Assembly: GCF_000213175.1 (NCBI RefSeq)
Contig: NW_009799100.1
Location: 2,859,952-2,923,951 of the forward strand
Origin: Neurospora tetrasperma FGSC 2508
Lineage: Eukaryota; Ascomycota; Sordariomycetes; Sordariales; Sordariaceae
Direction: 5' to 3'
Length of the DNA: 64,000 nt
This document shows, in pieces, positions 45,278 through 55,861 of this stretch. A program made the translations under genes and the position numbers. Numbering within the stretch: the stretch's first letter is position 1; the number at the start of each line of letters is the position of its first letter. Below the pieces are notes generated by a model that worked only from the letters and a program-made list of their open reading frames with translations, did not search any database and had not been told where the DNA came from.

Positions 45278-47914
45278 TCAGTACTCGTCCTCGTCATCTA
45301 CTTCGTCGTCATCGGCAAAGGGGTTGATATCCTCCTCTCCACCCTCATCGTAATCGTCATATCCGCCTTCGTCCTCGTTATTGTATTCCTCTTCGAATTC
45401 CTCTTCAGGTGCTGCGTCCTCCACCTCTTCCTGCACCTCTTCCTCGGCAGCAGGAGCGCTCTCGACAGCCGCAGCGGCTGCACTACCAGCACCCTCGCCC
45501 TCTTTGTCATGGTTCTCAGTGGCATCGCCAGCCTCACTAGCCAGCGCGCTATCTGCCTCGTTACTTCCCGGTCCCTTCTCGTTGAAGTCCAAGTCAAAAA
45601 TCTGGCCAAGCTTGGAGTAATCAAGCTTGGTACTGATGCCGCGGTTGCGCATCATGTTGACAGCCGCCTCCTCAGCCGTCTCGGGCACGCCGCCGTTGTC
45701 CTCAACCCGATTCTTCTTGTTCTTGCGCTTGTTCGAGTTGGGGCCCTTGTTCTTCTCGGCCAGCTTCGCGTCAAACACCCTCTGTTGCTTAGACCGGAGG
45801 AAGTCCACGTGGATATTGACCCAGATCTGCTCCTTCATCTTGGCCTCGGCCTCGCCTAGGCGGCAGTACTTGACTTCAGGATCATCGGCGAACTCGTGCT
45901 CGTGAACGATGGGGTCGTCCAGAGCTTTGTTGGGGACGTACTCGGGGCGCGTGTACTGGGTCGATAAGGGTGGGTTGAGGCGGTCTGTGACCGGTTCATC
46001 CTGGCGTTCTTCGCGAGTACCAGCGTCTTCCATGACCGTGTCAGTCTCCTTGGTTGTGCTGGGTTGCTCGGTGCTGGTAGGGGCAGGAGGGGGGTCGGCA
46101 GTAGGACCAGAGGTAGAAGCAGGTGCAGAGGCGGGTGCAGGGACAGAAGGAACAGAGGCAGAATTGGCGGCTTGTTGCTTCGCATTTTGCGCTCGCTCTT
46201 GTTTTTTCTTCCGAGCATCTGCCAGCTTCTTCTGCGACTCAACACGTTTGTCCGTTGCAACCTTTTCGGCCTGAGCGGCATTGAGGAACTCGGGATCGTG
46301 AAGATGCCCCTCCATCTCTTTCTCCAAAAGAGCCTCATCCGTCTGCCATTCCTGGGTGATGGGCATCGTAATCTTCCTAAGCTTCTTCCCTCTCTTTTTC
46401 TCCTTGTCACCATTTTTTCCGGATGTTTCGCCATTGCTGGAGGCCCCAGAAGCGGCAATGTCGACACCTTGAGCCTTGGCGAAGGCGACCTCGCTGCTGG
46501 GATCAACATCCTCCTCTTCATCGTCCGAATCCGAATCGGAATTCGAATCGCCGTCTTCATCCTCATCCTCCTCATCCAGTTCACCGTACTCCTCAACCAA
46601 TGTCTTTAGCTGTTGCTCTTCGCCAGCAACTGCAGTAACGATGAGAGCCTCGGCCTCAACATCAGGATCGCTGTCTCCTTCTTGCCGGGGAACTGGAGGG
46701 ACAACGAAGCCATCTTTGTCGATAGTCTGGGGTGCGGCCGAGGATCCATCGTTAGTCCGGATCTTTTTGGTCCCCTTCTTCTTGCCGTCTCCAGCCTCCT
46801 TCCTCTTCCTCTTCTTAGGGCGGGTGTGCTTGGCCTTCCACTCGTCTGTTTGCTTGTAGACAAAGGGGGGATCGTGCTCTGGAGCCGCTTTCAAGAGGTC
46901 CTCGTTGTCGAAGTCTTGTACAGTCATCTGGGCAGCGGGTACGCTGGCAAACTCGTCCATTCGCTCCTGAATGGTGGCCATTGTGACCTTGACGATGTAG
47001 ACAACTTCTCTGACAGTACGGCGATAGTTGTGAGCTCTGGCGGCCATGATGAGAGCCGCACCGCAGATACCAGCAGGCCTACGACCATGGGTGATGTTGT
47101 CGTGTTGCATGCGCTTCGCAATACGGACAGCGGATAAGGCTACTTTGTTGGTGTCGTGCAGAAACTCCAGTTTGGAAGCAAAACGGTAAATGAGATCCTC
47201 AATCACGATGGGCCGAGGGCCTGTGAGAAATTCAGGAAACCGGTTGAGGAAGTCCTTGTAGCCACGACCAAGAGCGAAAACGTCGGTATGGAGGAGATCA
47301 GCCAAGTCTATGAGCATGATCTTGTGGTTATTTTCCGCCCTGCAAGCGGCGTACAAGCAGATGGCGGCCACATTTTGCTTACGGCGACCCTGGACGAAGT
47401 TGGCGTGTGAGCAGGCTTTGTAGTAGCGGAAAGCAATATCGCTGATGCTTTGTCCGATTCTGAGCTGGTAGGAGTACTGTTGCATAAGAGCCTTGACCTC
47501 GCGGAGACTTCGTTCACGGGCTTCAGAAGCACCACCGCCAGCAACACGGCGGAATGCAAGACCACCAACGCCGCGGATCCCGCCTTGATCAAAGGCGACA
47601 TGAGTACCGTGAACAACGGCGGCACCAGAAGAAGATTCACCGAATGTGATTTCGGAGACAATGTTGCTGTCATCAGCGACCATACCACAAGTCTGGCAGG
47701 TTCCGTCGACGACATTGGGCTTTGGACATTTCGGGTTGGCGCACTTGGGTCGGTTAGGCTTAGGCGGTGCGGCTGCTGTAGGCGCAGGTGTAGTGTTGCT
47801 GGCCCCCCCATTAGATGCTACTGAAGCCTCCCTGAAACGGCGCTCGCGGCTCTCTTCACGCTCCATGATTCGGCGTACGGCATTTGGCCGCTTAGGCTTG
47901 GGCTTTGACGACAT
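45278..47914 (-). CDS. brf1: BRF1, TFIIB-related subunit of TFIIIB (878 aa)
   Basis: Single exon. Brf1 joins TBP and Bdp1 in TFIIIB and recruits RNA polymerase III to tRNA and 5S genes. An N-terminal basic/low-complexity extension (~55 residues) precedes the zinc ribbon (CANPKC...CQTCG, ~57-77), then VSEITFGE and two cyclin-like repeats (~130-320) with the expected QGRRKQNVAAICLYAACR and GRRPAGICGAALIMAAR signatures. The C-terminal half contains Lys-rich linkers, an acidic stretch, the QEWQTDEALLEKEME helix region and a block resembling the Brf1 homology region that binds TBP (INVHVDFLRSKQQRVFDAK; the sequence here reads VNIHVDF). The tail is very acidic (long Glu/Asp runs). It is longer than yeast Brf1 because of these linkers. 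All hallmark regions are present. Confidence 0.93.
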   Translation of the reverse strand: MSSKPKPKRPNAVRRIMEREESRERRFREASVASNGGASNTTPAPTAAAPPKPNRPKCANPKCPKPNVVDGTCQTCGMVADDSNIVSEITFGESSSGAAVVHGTHVAFDQGGIRGVGGLAFRRVAGGGASEARERSLREVKALMQQYSYQLRIGQSISDIAFRYYKACSHANFVQGRRKQNVAAICLYAACRAENNHKIMLIDLADLLHTDVFALGRGYKDFLNRFPEFLTGPRPIVIEDLIYRFASKLEFLHDTNKVALSAVRIAKRMQHDNITHGRRPAGICGAALIMAARAHNYRRTVREVVYIVKVTMATIQERMDEFASVPAAQMTVQDFDNEDLLKAAPEHDPPFVYKQTDEWKAKHTRPKKRKRKEAGDGKKKGTKKIRTNDGSSAAPQTIDKDGFVVPPVPRQEGDSDPDVEAEALIVTAVAGEEQQLKTLVEEYGELDEEDEDEDGDSNSDSDSDDEEEDVDPSSEVAFAKAQGVDIAASGASSNGETSGKNGDKEKKRGKKLRKITMPITQEWQTDEALLEKEMEGHLHDPEFLNAAQAEKVATDKRVESQKKLADARKKKQERAQNAKQQAANSASVPSVPAPASAPASTSGPTADPPPAPTSTEQPSTTKETDTVMEDAGTREERQDEPVTDRLNPPLSTQYTRPEYVPNKALDDPIVHEHEFADDPEVKYCRLGEAEAKMKEQIWVNIHVDFLRSKQQRVFDAKLAEKNKGPNSNKRKNKKNRVEDNGGVPETAEEAAVNMMRNRGISTKLDYSKLGQIFDLDFNEKGPGSNEADSALASEAGDATENHDKEGEGAGSAAAAAVESAPAAEEEVQEEVEDAAPEEEFEEEYNNEDEGGYDDYDEGGEEDINPFADDDEVDDEDEY

Positions 47915-49436
47915 GACTGCTAGTTTGCTGTTTGCCTTGTTCGTTGTCGTCTTTTTATGATGTTTTCTATGTCACCAAAGTTTCTTAGAGCAAGGGAACC
48001 GATGCCTGAAAATAGAGTAGGCAAATGAGCTGTGCAATGGAAAAACCGATGGTTGATGGGAGGCGTGATGTTGGCCAGTGTTGTTCTGGAGAAGTGCTGA
48101 GCGTGGGTTGAAAGCGACGCGTTGTTGAATCCCAAGTGAATTGCAGTGGGGCACTTGTCTCGTCCCCCACCTGGAAAGGTTTCGAGCAGGGGTACGACCT
48201 AGGTGAGCAGCAATTGACGGTTTTGATGGAAGCCGATATTGGTGATGTTGACATATGTCGGGCCCCTTGAAGGAGTATCCAGACCCTGGTGGTGAAAGGG
48301 GTGTAAGACGATTGGTGCGAAGATGGGCTAGTTCCTGGCCGGGTGGTGATACTGGTGACGGAGAAAGTTGCGAGGTCGAAATGAACTGAGCGGTTTGAAA
48401 AAGTTGTGTCCGCATGGTCGAGCGGGGTGAGACGCAGACTCAAAACTCGCATATGCACAGACTGCATCATGATCTGTGCCCGGTGGGTCTCTTGAGCAAA
48501 AGGCCGTCAGTTCGATTTGAGGTCTTGTTCAATTCTTTTTTTCCCATTCACTTGCAATTCACAATTCACCGCACTGTCGTCACTCCTGCCTCGCTTGCTC
48601 TCCTCCGCTGACACATTGCTCACATATGGCTCTGTTTCAGGTACGCTTTCCTGTGTATTGTGTCCAAAATGATCGCTGCAGCTTTATGTTACGGTCTTGT
48701 TCCCTTGCTCGTGATGACTTCCTCTGTTCATTAGAAACGAGAAGCAATAGTCTACATTGACGATAGCAACATTCAAGGTTAAATTCGGGAACGACAAAAG
48801 CCGTGCATTACAGCTCATGTCTAGTCACTTCCCCATCTAAAGACCTTTGGTCTGGCTGGATGCGAAAGAGCGTTGGGCAAATCACAGACGCGAAATGGCC
48901 ATTGTGAATGCAAGTTCTCCCGGAGTTTTCCCGTAGTCTTAGGATAACCGGGCCGCTCTACCTTCGTCTTACTTATCCATATCATGCTCCAACGCCGTCC
49001 AGACAGAAATACGAAACACTAGGGAAGCCAAGCAAGACACATATACCAATGACACAGATCTTATGTGCATGGAATAGCTGACTCTGATCCATCGTGAACT
49101 CGCGCAGCCCCTCACTGCAACCCAGTCTCACAGTCAAGCCAACGCTATTCTTCTCACTCGCGCACGCCATCATGGTCGGCTGATCTCCGGATTCTGGCGA
49201 CGGACCAAAGGATTAGGTCCTCCGTCTCTGAAGATCTTGCGTAATAGAAACTGTAAAGCCCGAGCTGAAAAAGTCGTCACCTCTGCTGGTGCCTTCTCTA
49301 CGTGTATAAAAGGTATCAAGACACCTCGATCAGAGAAGGTGAGTCCAAAGTGAAGAACACAACTCCCACATCACCAACATCGTCTACACACTTCATAGCC
49401 ATATTTCCCACTACCTCACTCTACAATTCAAACAAA
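47915..49436. other. Divergent promoter region between BRF1 and the DUF1349 gene
   Basis: About 1.5 kb holding the BRF1 promoter, a tRNA-Leu relic at 48408-48527 and the C/A-rich leader of the DUF1349 gene, with a TATAAAA-type box at about 49305. No other gene seen. Confidence 0.5.
48408..48527 (+). pseudogene. tRNA-Leu (CAA) relic with intron, decayed 3' half
   Basis: The 5' half is well formed. It has acceptor strand GTCCGCA, A box TGGTCGAGCGG as in leucine tRNAs, and anticodon stem GCAGA/TCTGT with loop CTCAAA...A giving anticodon CAA and an intron of about 27 nt. The 3' half is not: the T arm around CAGTTCGATTTGAG has only a partial stem, the B box departs from GGTTCGANTCC, and no TGCGGAC acceptor strand follows. 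A T-run at 48535-48542 remains as a former terminator. Confidence 0.5.
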
Positions 49437-50223
49437 ATGTCCGCCAAGACCTCCGATATCTTCACCATCCGCGCCGCCCCCGGCACCGACATCTGGCGTA
49501 AACCACCCACAACCAACATCTACAATGGTATATATAACCTACTCTTAACCCCCCACTTACATCCATTTCTTACCTCCGCTATACAACCATCACTAACCCT
49601 ACCTAGCACCAACCGCCATTCCCCCCTCCACCCGCTCCACCGGCCCTCTAACCTCCTTCCTCTCCGTCCGCGCCTCCTTCTCTTTCCCCTGGCGCGAGCG
49701 CTACGACCAAGCTGGGATCCTCCTCGCCTTTCGTCCTCGCCACCCTTCTTCTTCTTCTTCAACTCCCTCTGCTACTTCGGAATCCGAGAGGAAGAAGGAA
49801 ATCCCGCCCAAATGGATCAAAACCGGCATCGAATTTTACCAATCACAACCGCAACTGAGCACAGTAGCCACGGATAATTGGGCTGATTGGAGCGTTACTC
49901 CTCTTCTTTCCTCTCCTTCCTCTTCTTCAGGAGCAGAGACAGAGCAGTGGACGACCATCTTGGTGGAACAGTCGGGCGACGAGCATGGAAAGAGTATTTG
50001 GGTGTATAGGATTGTGGTGGATGAGAAAACGGGAGAGGAAAAGAGCAGGACGGCGTTGCGGGAGATTTGCTGGGTTTATGGGCTGACGAACCCAGGGGTG
50101 GAGGAGTGGGATTTGGAGGTGGTGGCTATGGCGGCGAGACCGGAGAAGGAGGTTAAGGATGGGGACGAGAAGGAGTTGGTGGTGAAGGTTAAGGGGTGGG
50201 AGGTCAAGTGGGCTAAGGAATAG
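49437..50223 (+). CDS. DUF1349 family protein (235 aa)
   Basis: Exons 49437-49527 and 49607-50223 (donor GTATAT, branch ACTAAC, acceptor CCTAG). The spliced frame is open throughout and ends at the TAG at 50221. DUF1349 proteins have a concanavalin/glucanase-like beta-sandwich fold; yeast members have been linked to regulation of glycolytic enzymes, but no firm activity is known. Family signatures are FTIRAAPGTDIWRKPP at the start, SF.FPW.ERYDQAGILL, the KWIKTGIEFY...LSTVATDNWADWS block and a C-terminal REICWVYG strand. A Ser-rich insertion (~residues 75-90) and another (~130-140) are low complexity. No signal peptide, so cytosolic. The 5' leader is short, with a TATA-like sequence about 130 bp upstream. 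Confidence 0.82.
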
Positions 50224-50979
50224 GACGGTTGAGGTTGACCCAAAGTGGATGTCACTGTCAGTCACTTTTCGTTTGGCGAACAGAGACAGAAATATATGTG
50301 GGAGGTGGTTCCATTACGTAGTTCTTCAAGCGAGGAGAGGGCTTACTAGCTCTCTAACGCAGCTATGGAATTGAGTATTACCATTGTTTTTCCCTAGCTG
50401 TGTGTGTCATCATGATAAGAGTCATTACTATACATCATCACGAAGATGTCTTGGCTAGTCTGCTAATTAAAGCGACCGTTTCGCGAATATGAGTGAGCGA
50501 GTGATCCCTTGCTCGTACAGCTAACAAGTCTCTCCCATGTAAAAGCAAACTATACAAACCAGACGGCCTTGAGACACTGTTTGATCACCCAACCAGGGGA
50601 TTTGTCCATGAGGTTGTGTATGCATTATCTGTCCGAGGGATAGGCAAAAAGAAAAAAAGAAGGATTGAGTTGCGAGCGCCGTATACGCATGTCGGAGAAA
50701 GAACAAGTTAATGCCTCCCCGATGTGGTATCAGTCTGAGTTGCGATTTTTGTCTGTTGTTATAAGCCAGTGTTGTTTGTGACACAAGGGAATGACCAAAG
50801 CATCCTCCCTCAAAGGTTGTCATTCAATATCGATCCCGAACTCCAGTCAGTTGAGAGGCCATGCGGGCAAAAATAAATGAAGGCAAAAATTATCGTTGGG
50901 TATCGTGAGATGGTGAAACAACGTGACTGGTGAAGTAAACCCGAAAACCTAATCGTACACCATGCGTAGGACCATCCTT
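50224..50979. other. Intergenic, convergent 3' ends
   Basis: About 750 bases between the DUF1349 stop and the BTB-gene stop. Nothing beyond presumed 3' UTRs. Confidence 0.45.
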
Positions 50980-51966
50980 CTAGATAGTCTTGGGCGTCCG
51001 CGTCGCATTGCTCGCGTCAATGACGTCGTCGAGGTGATTACACATGGCAATGAACAGGTCGAAGAAGAGTTTCCCACTACCATGTCCATACACGCTGCTG
51101 CTGCCGCACTTTTCCATTTCGGCCTGCATCGTGCCGCTGCGCTTGAAGGTCTTGCGGCAGCGGATGATGAGTGCCAGATAATGGGCGCGCAGGCGACTGT
51201 CGGAGTCGGGCGTGTGCGCGTAGCAATACTGCGCGCTACGAAGGATGGTGCCGACGTCGATACCAGTCTGCAGCCCTTGCTTCCGCAGCGCCAGCCTCTT
51301 AAGTTCCTCCAGCCCGTAACGCTCTGCGGCGCAGTAGACCACCGTGTCGCGGAGCAAGTATTGGTTCAGGCTGGAGAGAAACACGGTCGGCTCGATGGGG
51401 AACTGACCCGCGTAGCCACCTCCGAGTTGTGGTGAGTTGTTGCCTGTCGGGGGTGTAAGGGGCGCGGCCCGATTGGCGGGGATAGAAAGAGAGTCCTCGA
51501 GTTCCCAAGAGTCCTGCTGCTGGTTGTGTAGGAGACGGGGGTAGTAGTCGCCCTTGTAGAGGTATTCGAGGATGGCGCTGAAGACCTCTGGCTCTTCATC
51601 CTCGAGCAAAATCCTCTTGGATTGCGCAAGCATTCTTTCGAAGAGAGGAGCCTGGCACAGGATATCTTCATGCGCAGCAAACAATCGCCCTTCGCCGCCC
51701 ACGGTGATGGTGATGATGGGGGAGGGGGTAATGGCGAGTGGCTTCTCGGCTGGCTTCGCTTGCGTCGACTGTGGCTGTGTGCGCGAAGAGTTTTCGCCCA
51801 CGAGCGGCTGCTTGAGGTTCGATAGCTTCTGGAGATCCCGTTTCGATTTCTTCATAAGTCTTGCAGACTTGTCCACCCGATGTTGCGAATCTGTACTGGT
51901 TGATATCTGGGTAGGCTCCCTCTGAGAGTTGCCCGCATCGCGGGATCGGAACGAGCGCTTGAACAT
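50980..51966 (-). CDS. BTB/POZ domain protein (328 aa)
   Basis: Single exon with ATG at 51966. Residues 1-90 are Ser/Gln/Lys-rich and likely disordered. A BTB/POZ domain spans ~95-225: ITVGGEGRLFAAHEDILCQAPLFERML, then FSAILEYLYKGDYYP, with a ~45-residue Pro/Gly/Asn insertion before the second helical part (VYCAAERYGLEELKRLALRK). The C-terminal portion has RLRAHYLALIIRCRKTFKRSGTMQ and ends in DDVIDASNATRTPKTI. BTB proteins of this kind are dimerising adaptors, sometimes for Cul3 ligases. There are no Kelch or zinc-finger repeats to narrow the role. This type, with a Gly-Gly-Glu start to the BTB fold, is common in filamentous ascomycetes. Confidence 0.82.
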   Translation of the reverse strand: MFKRSFRSRDAGNSQREPTQISTSTDSQHRVDKSARLMKKSKRDLQKLSNLKQPLVGENSSRTQPQSTQAKPAEKPLAITPSPIITITVGGEGRLFAAHEDILCQAPLFERMLAQSKRILLEDEEPEVFSAILEYLYKGDYYPRLLHNQQQDSWELEDSLSIPANRAAPLTPPTGNNSPQLGGGYAGQFPIEPTVFLSSLNQYLLRDTVVYCAAERYGLEELKRLALRKQGLQTGIDVGTILRSAQYCYAHTPDSDSRLRAHYLALIIRCRKTFKRSGTMQAEMEKCGSSSVYGHGSGKLFFDLFIAMCNHLDDVIDASNATRTPKTI

Positions 51967-53442
51967 GGTGGTGGTCTTGGGAAAGATGAACCGGGAAATG
52001 GTAGCGGGGTTGACGGATATCCAGGAGGAAGCTTAGATCCAAGAGAGCGACGAAAGAGACGAAGAACCGGAGAATAGAAAAAAGAGGGAGAAAAGGAGGG
52101 AGGGAAGCACAAAAGAAGGATTGACAGGGCCCAGGCGGTGCTATCTCTACCGAATGAACCTCGAGACAACACCAGCAAACACTTTGCAGCCCTTTGGTTG
52201 TGTGTTGGGGGGACAGGGAGTAAGAACCAGGAAAAGAAGTGTGGTAAGGGAGGGGTGGGCGGGATACTTATACCGTTAACAGCCTTGCGGCCCATGTAAA
52301 GGCGTGATGCCGGATTGATGGGAAGCCAACAAAAAGCAGGGCGGGGACGGCGGTTGTACGTAGATACCCATCCTCCTGGGTTGAATTGGCAGGGGTTTTG
52401 TTGAACATCCGTCCAACAACAATTGGCAAACCCAGAACCGTCAGTATCGTGGTTCGTTGTCCAGAGACAGGGGCCATGTTCTGGAAATCGACTTGTCGTC
52501 CATTCACCGCGCTCAGACGACGTGTGGTTGGTTGTATTGACTGCATGTTGCAGCCTGCCTTGATGCATGCTGAGGGTGTGCACGATGGCGCTTCCGGTGA
52601 TGGTTGCATGCTTCAACTTCCTCCTTTCCCTCTGCAATATGGCGTAGGTAGTTTGGTTCGCCTTGCGATGGATATGTGGGATAGTTCCAATGGTAAAGAC
52701 GGATTGAACGAAATGAATGCTGAGCTGTCCATCGACGTCAACAGACGAGGCGGCCTCCGTCCAGTCTGCCCTGGCCTGAGCTTAAATGGTTCATCCAATG
52801 GCTGAAGAAGGGTCGAGTTTCGCCCAATCCGTCGTCGGCCCGTGGTATATACGTCGCCTGCTTCTGTTCTTCAAGATACATACACTTGGGGACCAGATGA
52901 CAGCACATCTTCTCTTTGCGACTGTCAATTTGAAGACGTCAATCGATGTTGCTTTTGTTGGCATGGAAAACGCGCAGATATCGATCTCACCAATCTTCAG
53001 TCGGGCAAGGGGCCCGTCATCTCAACCCCGCACAGATCCACGGCCATGGGACGCTACAGTGGGGCCTTGTGAAACAAAGCTCCGCGGCTCCGCTACGGCT
53101 GCGTGGAAGCAGGGGGTCAGGGGGGTAGGTAGGTTTGGGAATTTTGGTGTCAGTCCCACAGCTAGGGGCCATTCCAACGCTTAGTTTTCAAGATTGTGAT
53201 GCCTTCTATTTGGAAAGGGTGATGACTCGATCACGGGATAATCCTTCTCAACGTATGTGAAAATTTGATGCTCTTCTAGGCTATATACGTGGCTTTGAGG
53301 GGCAGTCGTCGAATAGGGGGGACAGCATCGCCGGCAAAGAGGAGCCTGTTCCAGTAGCTGTTAAAGTGATGATAAAACAAGGCTAAAAGAAAATAAGGGC
53401 GGCAGAATCATGTGAAGGCATGCCATTGCATGCAGACGTGTT
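51967..53442. other. Intergenic, BTB-gene promoter and 3' flank of the six-exon gene
   Basis: About 1.5 kb. The part near 52000-52250 is purine-rich on the plus strand, the 5' leader of the BTB gene. Frames at 52386-52805 and 52786-53184 lack conserved features. No gene supported. Confidence 0.45.
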
Positions 53443-54784
53443 CTATGGCAAGCCCCCTCTCATCAGAACACGAACCAACCTATCCATCTCACTCCTGGTC
53501 TCCCTGCTGCGAGCCATCTGGGGTGGCGTCCTGGCTTGGGCTGCCGTATTTCTCTGCCAGTTCTTCACGCAGGCTAATAAGGCCATACATAAAAGCAAAG
53601 ACTATCGAAAGCGATTGCGGTCAGCACGATGCTATTGTCACCTAGCCGGAGAAGCAGATGAGACTTACATGCAGGTCCCAGAGCCACGAACAAGGCGCAG
53701 TATCCAAACATGAGTTCTCTGTACCTAACAATCTCAGGGTCCAGCCAGAAGTAAGGAGCACGGCCGATGAAGAGCTTCCCAAAGGCAGCCCAGCCAAGGT
53801 AGGCACACAGCAGGACTACCAAGCCAATGATGTGGGTGTGCACAGGCTATGAAACTTATTAGTCTTCCTGTCATGACATCAAGACCTGCTCCAGAAACTC
53901 GACAACTTACGATCTGGCGTTTGATGCTGTTCAGAAACATGATCTCAAAGAGAGCGAGGAGTGATGTATAACCCCATAGGTTAAGAACACAGAAAGGTTC
54001 AAACCATCCATGGCTAAAGAAATCACCGGCTAGTCTCGTTAGCGCAATTTTAAGGAGAATGTCGAGACTCAATGGGAACATACCCACGAGGCTCCCTGCA
54101 TCATCGCCGCTGCCCCTTTGCCTTTCTTTGGGTAACTCGCCGTGACCCTTCGGCACTACAAAGGCCCAGAAGATGAAGGTGTTCATAAAGGCAAATACGT
54201 GGGACACTGTGTAATACAAACTGAAGTAAAGTCGGTTGCGCGAAGTGATTGTTTGTTCGGGCGGTGACATTTTGCGAAGCAGAGCCGACTCCCATGTGTT
54301 GTGCTCCTCATCGATATCGGGATAATAGAGGTGCGTGTAGCTCCAGCACTAAACCAAAAAGCCCGGAATTAGTACCAACAAGTCAAACTACCGGTGGAGA
54401 GACAGGGGGGCCATACAAAGGCGAGCAAGTGATAGAGCCACAACAGAATGAAGGCAATGGTCGAAAATTGGAAGGCAATGCGCCAAGGAGAGTCGCCGTC
54501 TTGCCGCTTGTAGAGTTTGTAGTCAAGAAGCATGGGTGCAAGAATGGTGAGGTAGATCAGAATCAGGCCCCTGAGGACAACAAGAGTGGTCTGGTTGATG
54601 AAGCCCCATGGCGCGTGGCATACACGAAGAAAGATTGGCTAAATATAAACTGTCAGTACGATCCAAGATGATGTGCGCAACGAATGGCCTTGCAACGTAC
54701 ATGGTCCTGGACAACTCCATTCGGTCGCGGAAGATCACGGCCCAGGAGGGAGCTTCGTTCCGTTGCCTCGTTGCCAGTCGACAT
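53443..54784 (-). CDS. Unidentified polytopic membrane protein (332 aa), FAR-17a/AIG1-like appearance
   Basis: Six exons: 54784-54701, 54638-54417, 54348-54084, 54029-53911, 53846-53669 and 53573-53443. All junctions are GT-AG and keep frame. Intron 3 (54 nt) is stop-free and in frame, so its retention would also give an open protein. The N-terminus (MSTGNEATERSSLLGRD) carries a SSLLG motif resembling an acidic di-leucine sorting signal, suggesting a vacuolar or endosomal location (inference). About six hydrophobic spans follow: LVVLRGLILIYLTILAPML, IAFQFSTIAFILLWLYHLL, LYYTVSHVFAFMNTFIFWAFVV, FCVLNLWGYTSLLALFEIMFL, IIGLVVLLCAYLGWAAFG and FGYCALFVALGPA. The pattern, with a His-containing WFEPF.VLN..GYT span and a HTHIIGLVVL span, recalls FAR-17a/AIG1-type proteins, but identity is not certain. 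Confidence 0.78.
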
Positions 54785-55861
54785 GTTGATGAGCAAGAGA
54801 GAACTGGTCGTCAGAGGTGAAAATCGGGAGATATTGAGGAACAGGCGAGTGAAGAACGCCAGCCGCTTTCGATAAAAGACGATAGATCAAAAAAAGAAAA
54901 CTATGATGACCAAGGCAAAGAATGGAATGCGTTCTCTGCCAGTTTCTTTGGCACTGTCTAGAATACTTCCTTCCATGAGTCAAAAGCAACCTAATGAACA
55001 TGAAGGCAGCGACGTGCAGCCCGTCTGGCACAGCTCCATTACCGGACCTTGAATCAAAAAATGGAATATCATCCTACCTCTAGGTAGAAGCGGTCGAAAC
55101 AGAAAGCACATTGTCAAAAAAAGAGGTAGAAAGAGCTAACCTTCGCTACAATAACGGAGAGAATCCGATCCAGATGGTCATGACCATTCGGTTGGGTGAA
55201 GTCTGGTTGTCCTTTTTCTTCCGAGGAAACGACGGACTACAGGGGAAAATATCGTATCGAGTTCTCAAACACCTAGCTGGACGAAAAAGTAGGAGCGATG
55301 GTCTTTTGGTCGGATTTCGGTCTTTTCCAATTCATAAAGAGCTTCCACTGGGAAGAATGACGATAGCACTGTGAAAAACATCCATTTAAAGGTCAATAAT
55401 CTGAGCGTCATATTCTCCGAGTTTTTTTTATTCAAGGTATCTACCATGATGCATGGTTGAGAGAAAGGATATATTGTTGAGGTTGTTGCGGTTGAAGTTG
55501 AGGTTGAGGTTGTTGTGGTTGAAGTTGAGGTCGAGGTTGTTGCAATGATGAAGTGCAGGGCAGGCACCTTGATGTCTTGTGGGCCGTTCGAGATGGAACT
55601 GAGTGGGTCTCCTCTCTCTACATCCACCAATCAGAAGCAACCATTTTGCGGCTTTCTTGTCACCGTGTCCGCTCCCGCTGTGCCTGGCTCTGATGTCAAT
55701 TGTCAACTACAACGGCGCCAGTACCTGTACAGCAAAAGTCAACAACACCGATCCGACCCATTCAGGGAAGCAGCCACTCCGAACTTTCGCAGGAACCTTG
55801 CGGCGCCGCGTCAATCCACACAACAACAGACATCGATCGCTTCTGCTCTTCCGCCGTCGCC
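54785..55861. other. Divergent promoter region, membrane-protein gene / SEC11
   Basis: About 1.1 kb between divergent genes. It includes a 27-bp tandem repeat at 55475-55543. No gene supported. Confidence 0.5.
55475..55543. repeat. 27-bp tandem repeat (about 2.5 copies)
   Basis: The unit GAGGTTGTTGCGGTTGAAG(T) and its continuation repeats with a 27-bp period. Inside it are shorter GTTGAG/GTTGAAG units. Confidence 0.75.

Noticed and set aside
49302-49877. 191-codon plus-strand frame over the DUF1349 gene start
   Set aside because: It reads the 5' leader and the intron in another frame; the spliced DUF1349 model explains the region with a family match.
52386-53184. Plus-strand frames of about 130-140 codons
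   Set aside because: No conserved features; they lie over promoter and 3' flank DNA.
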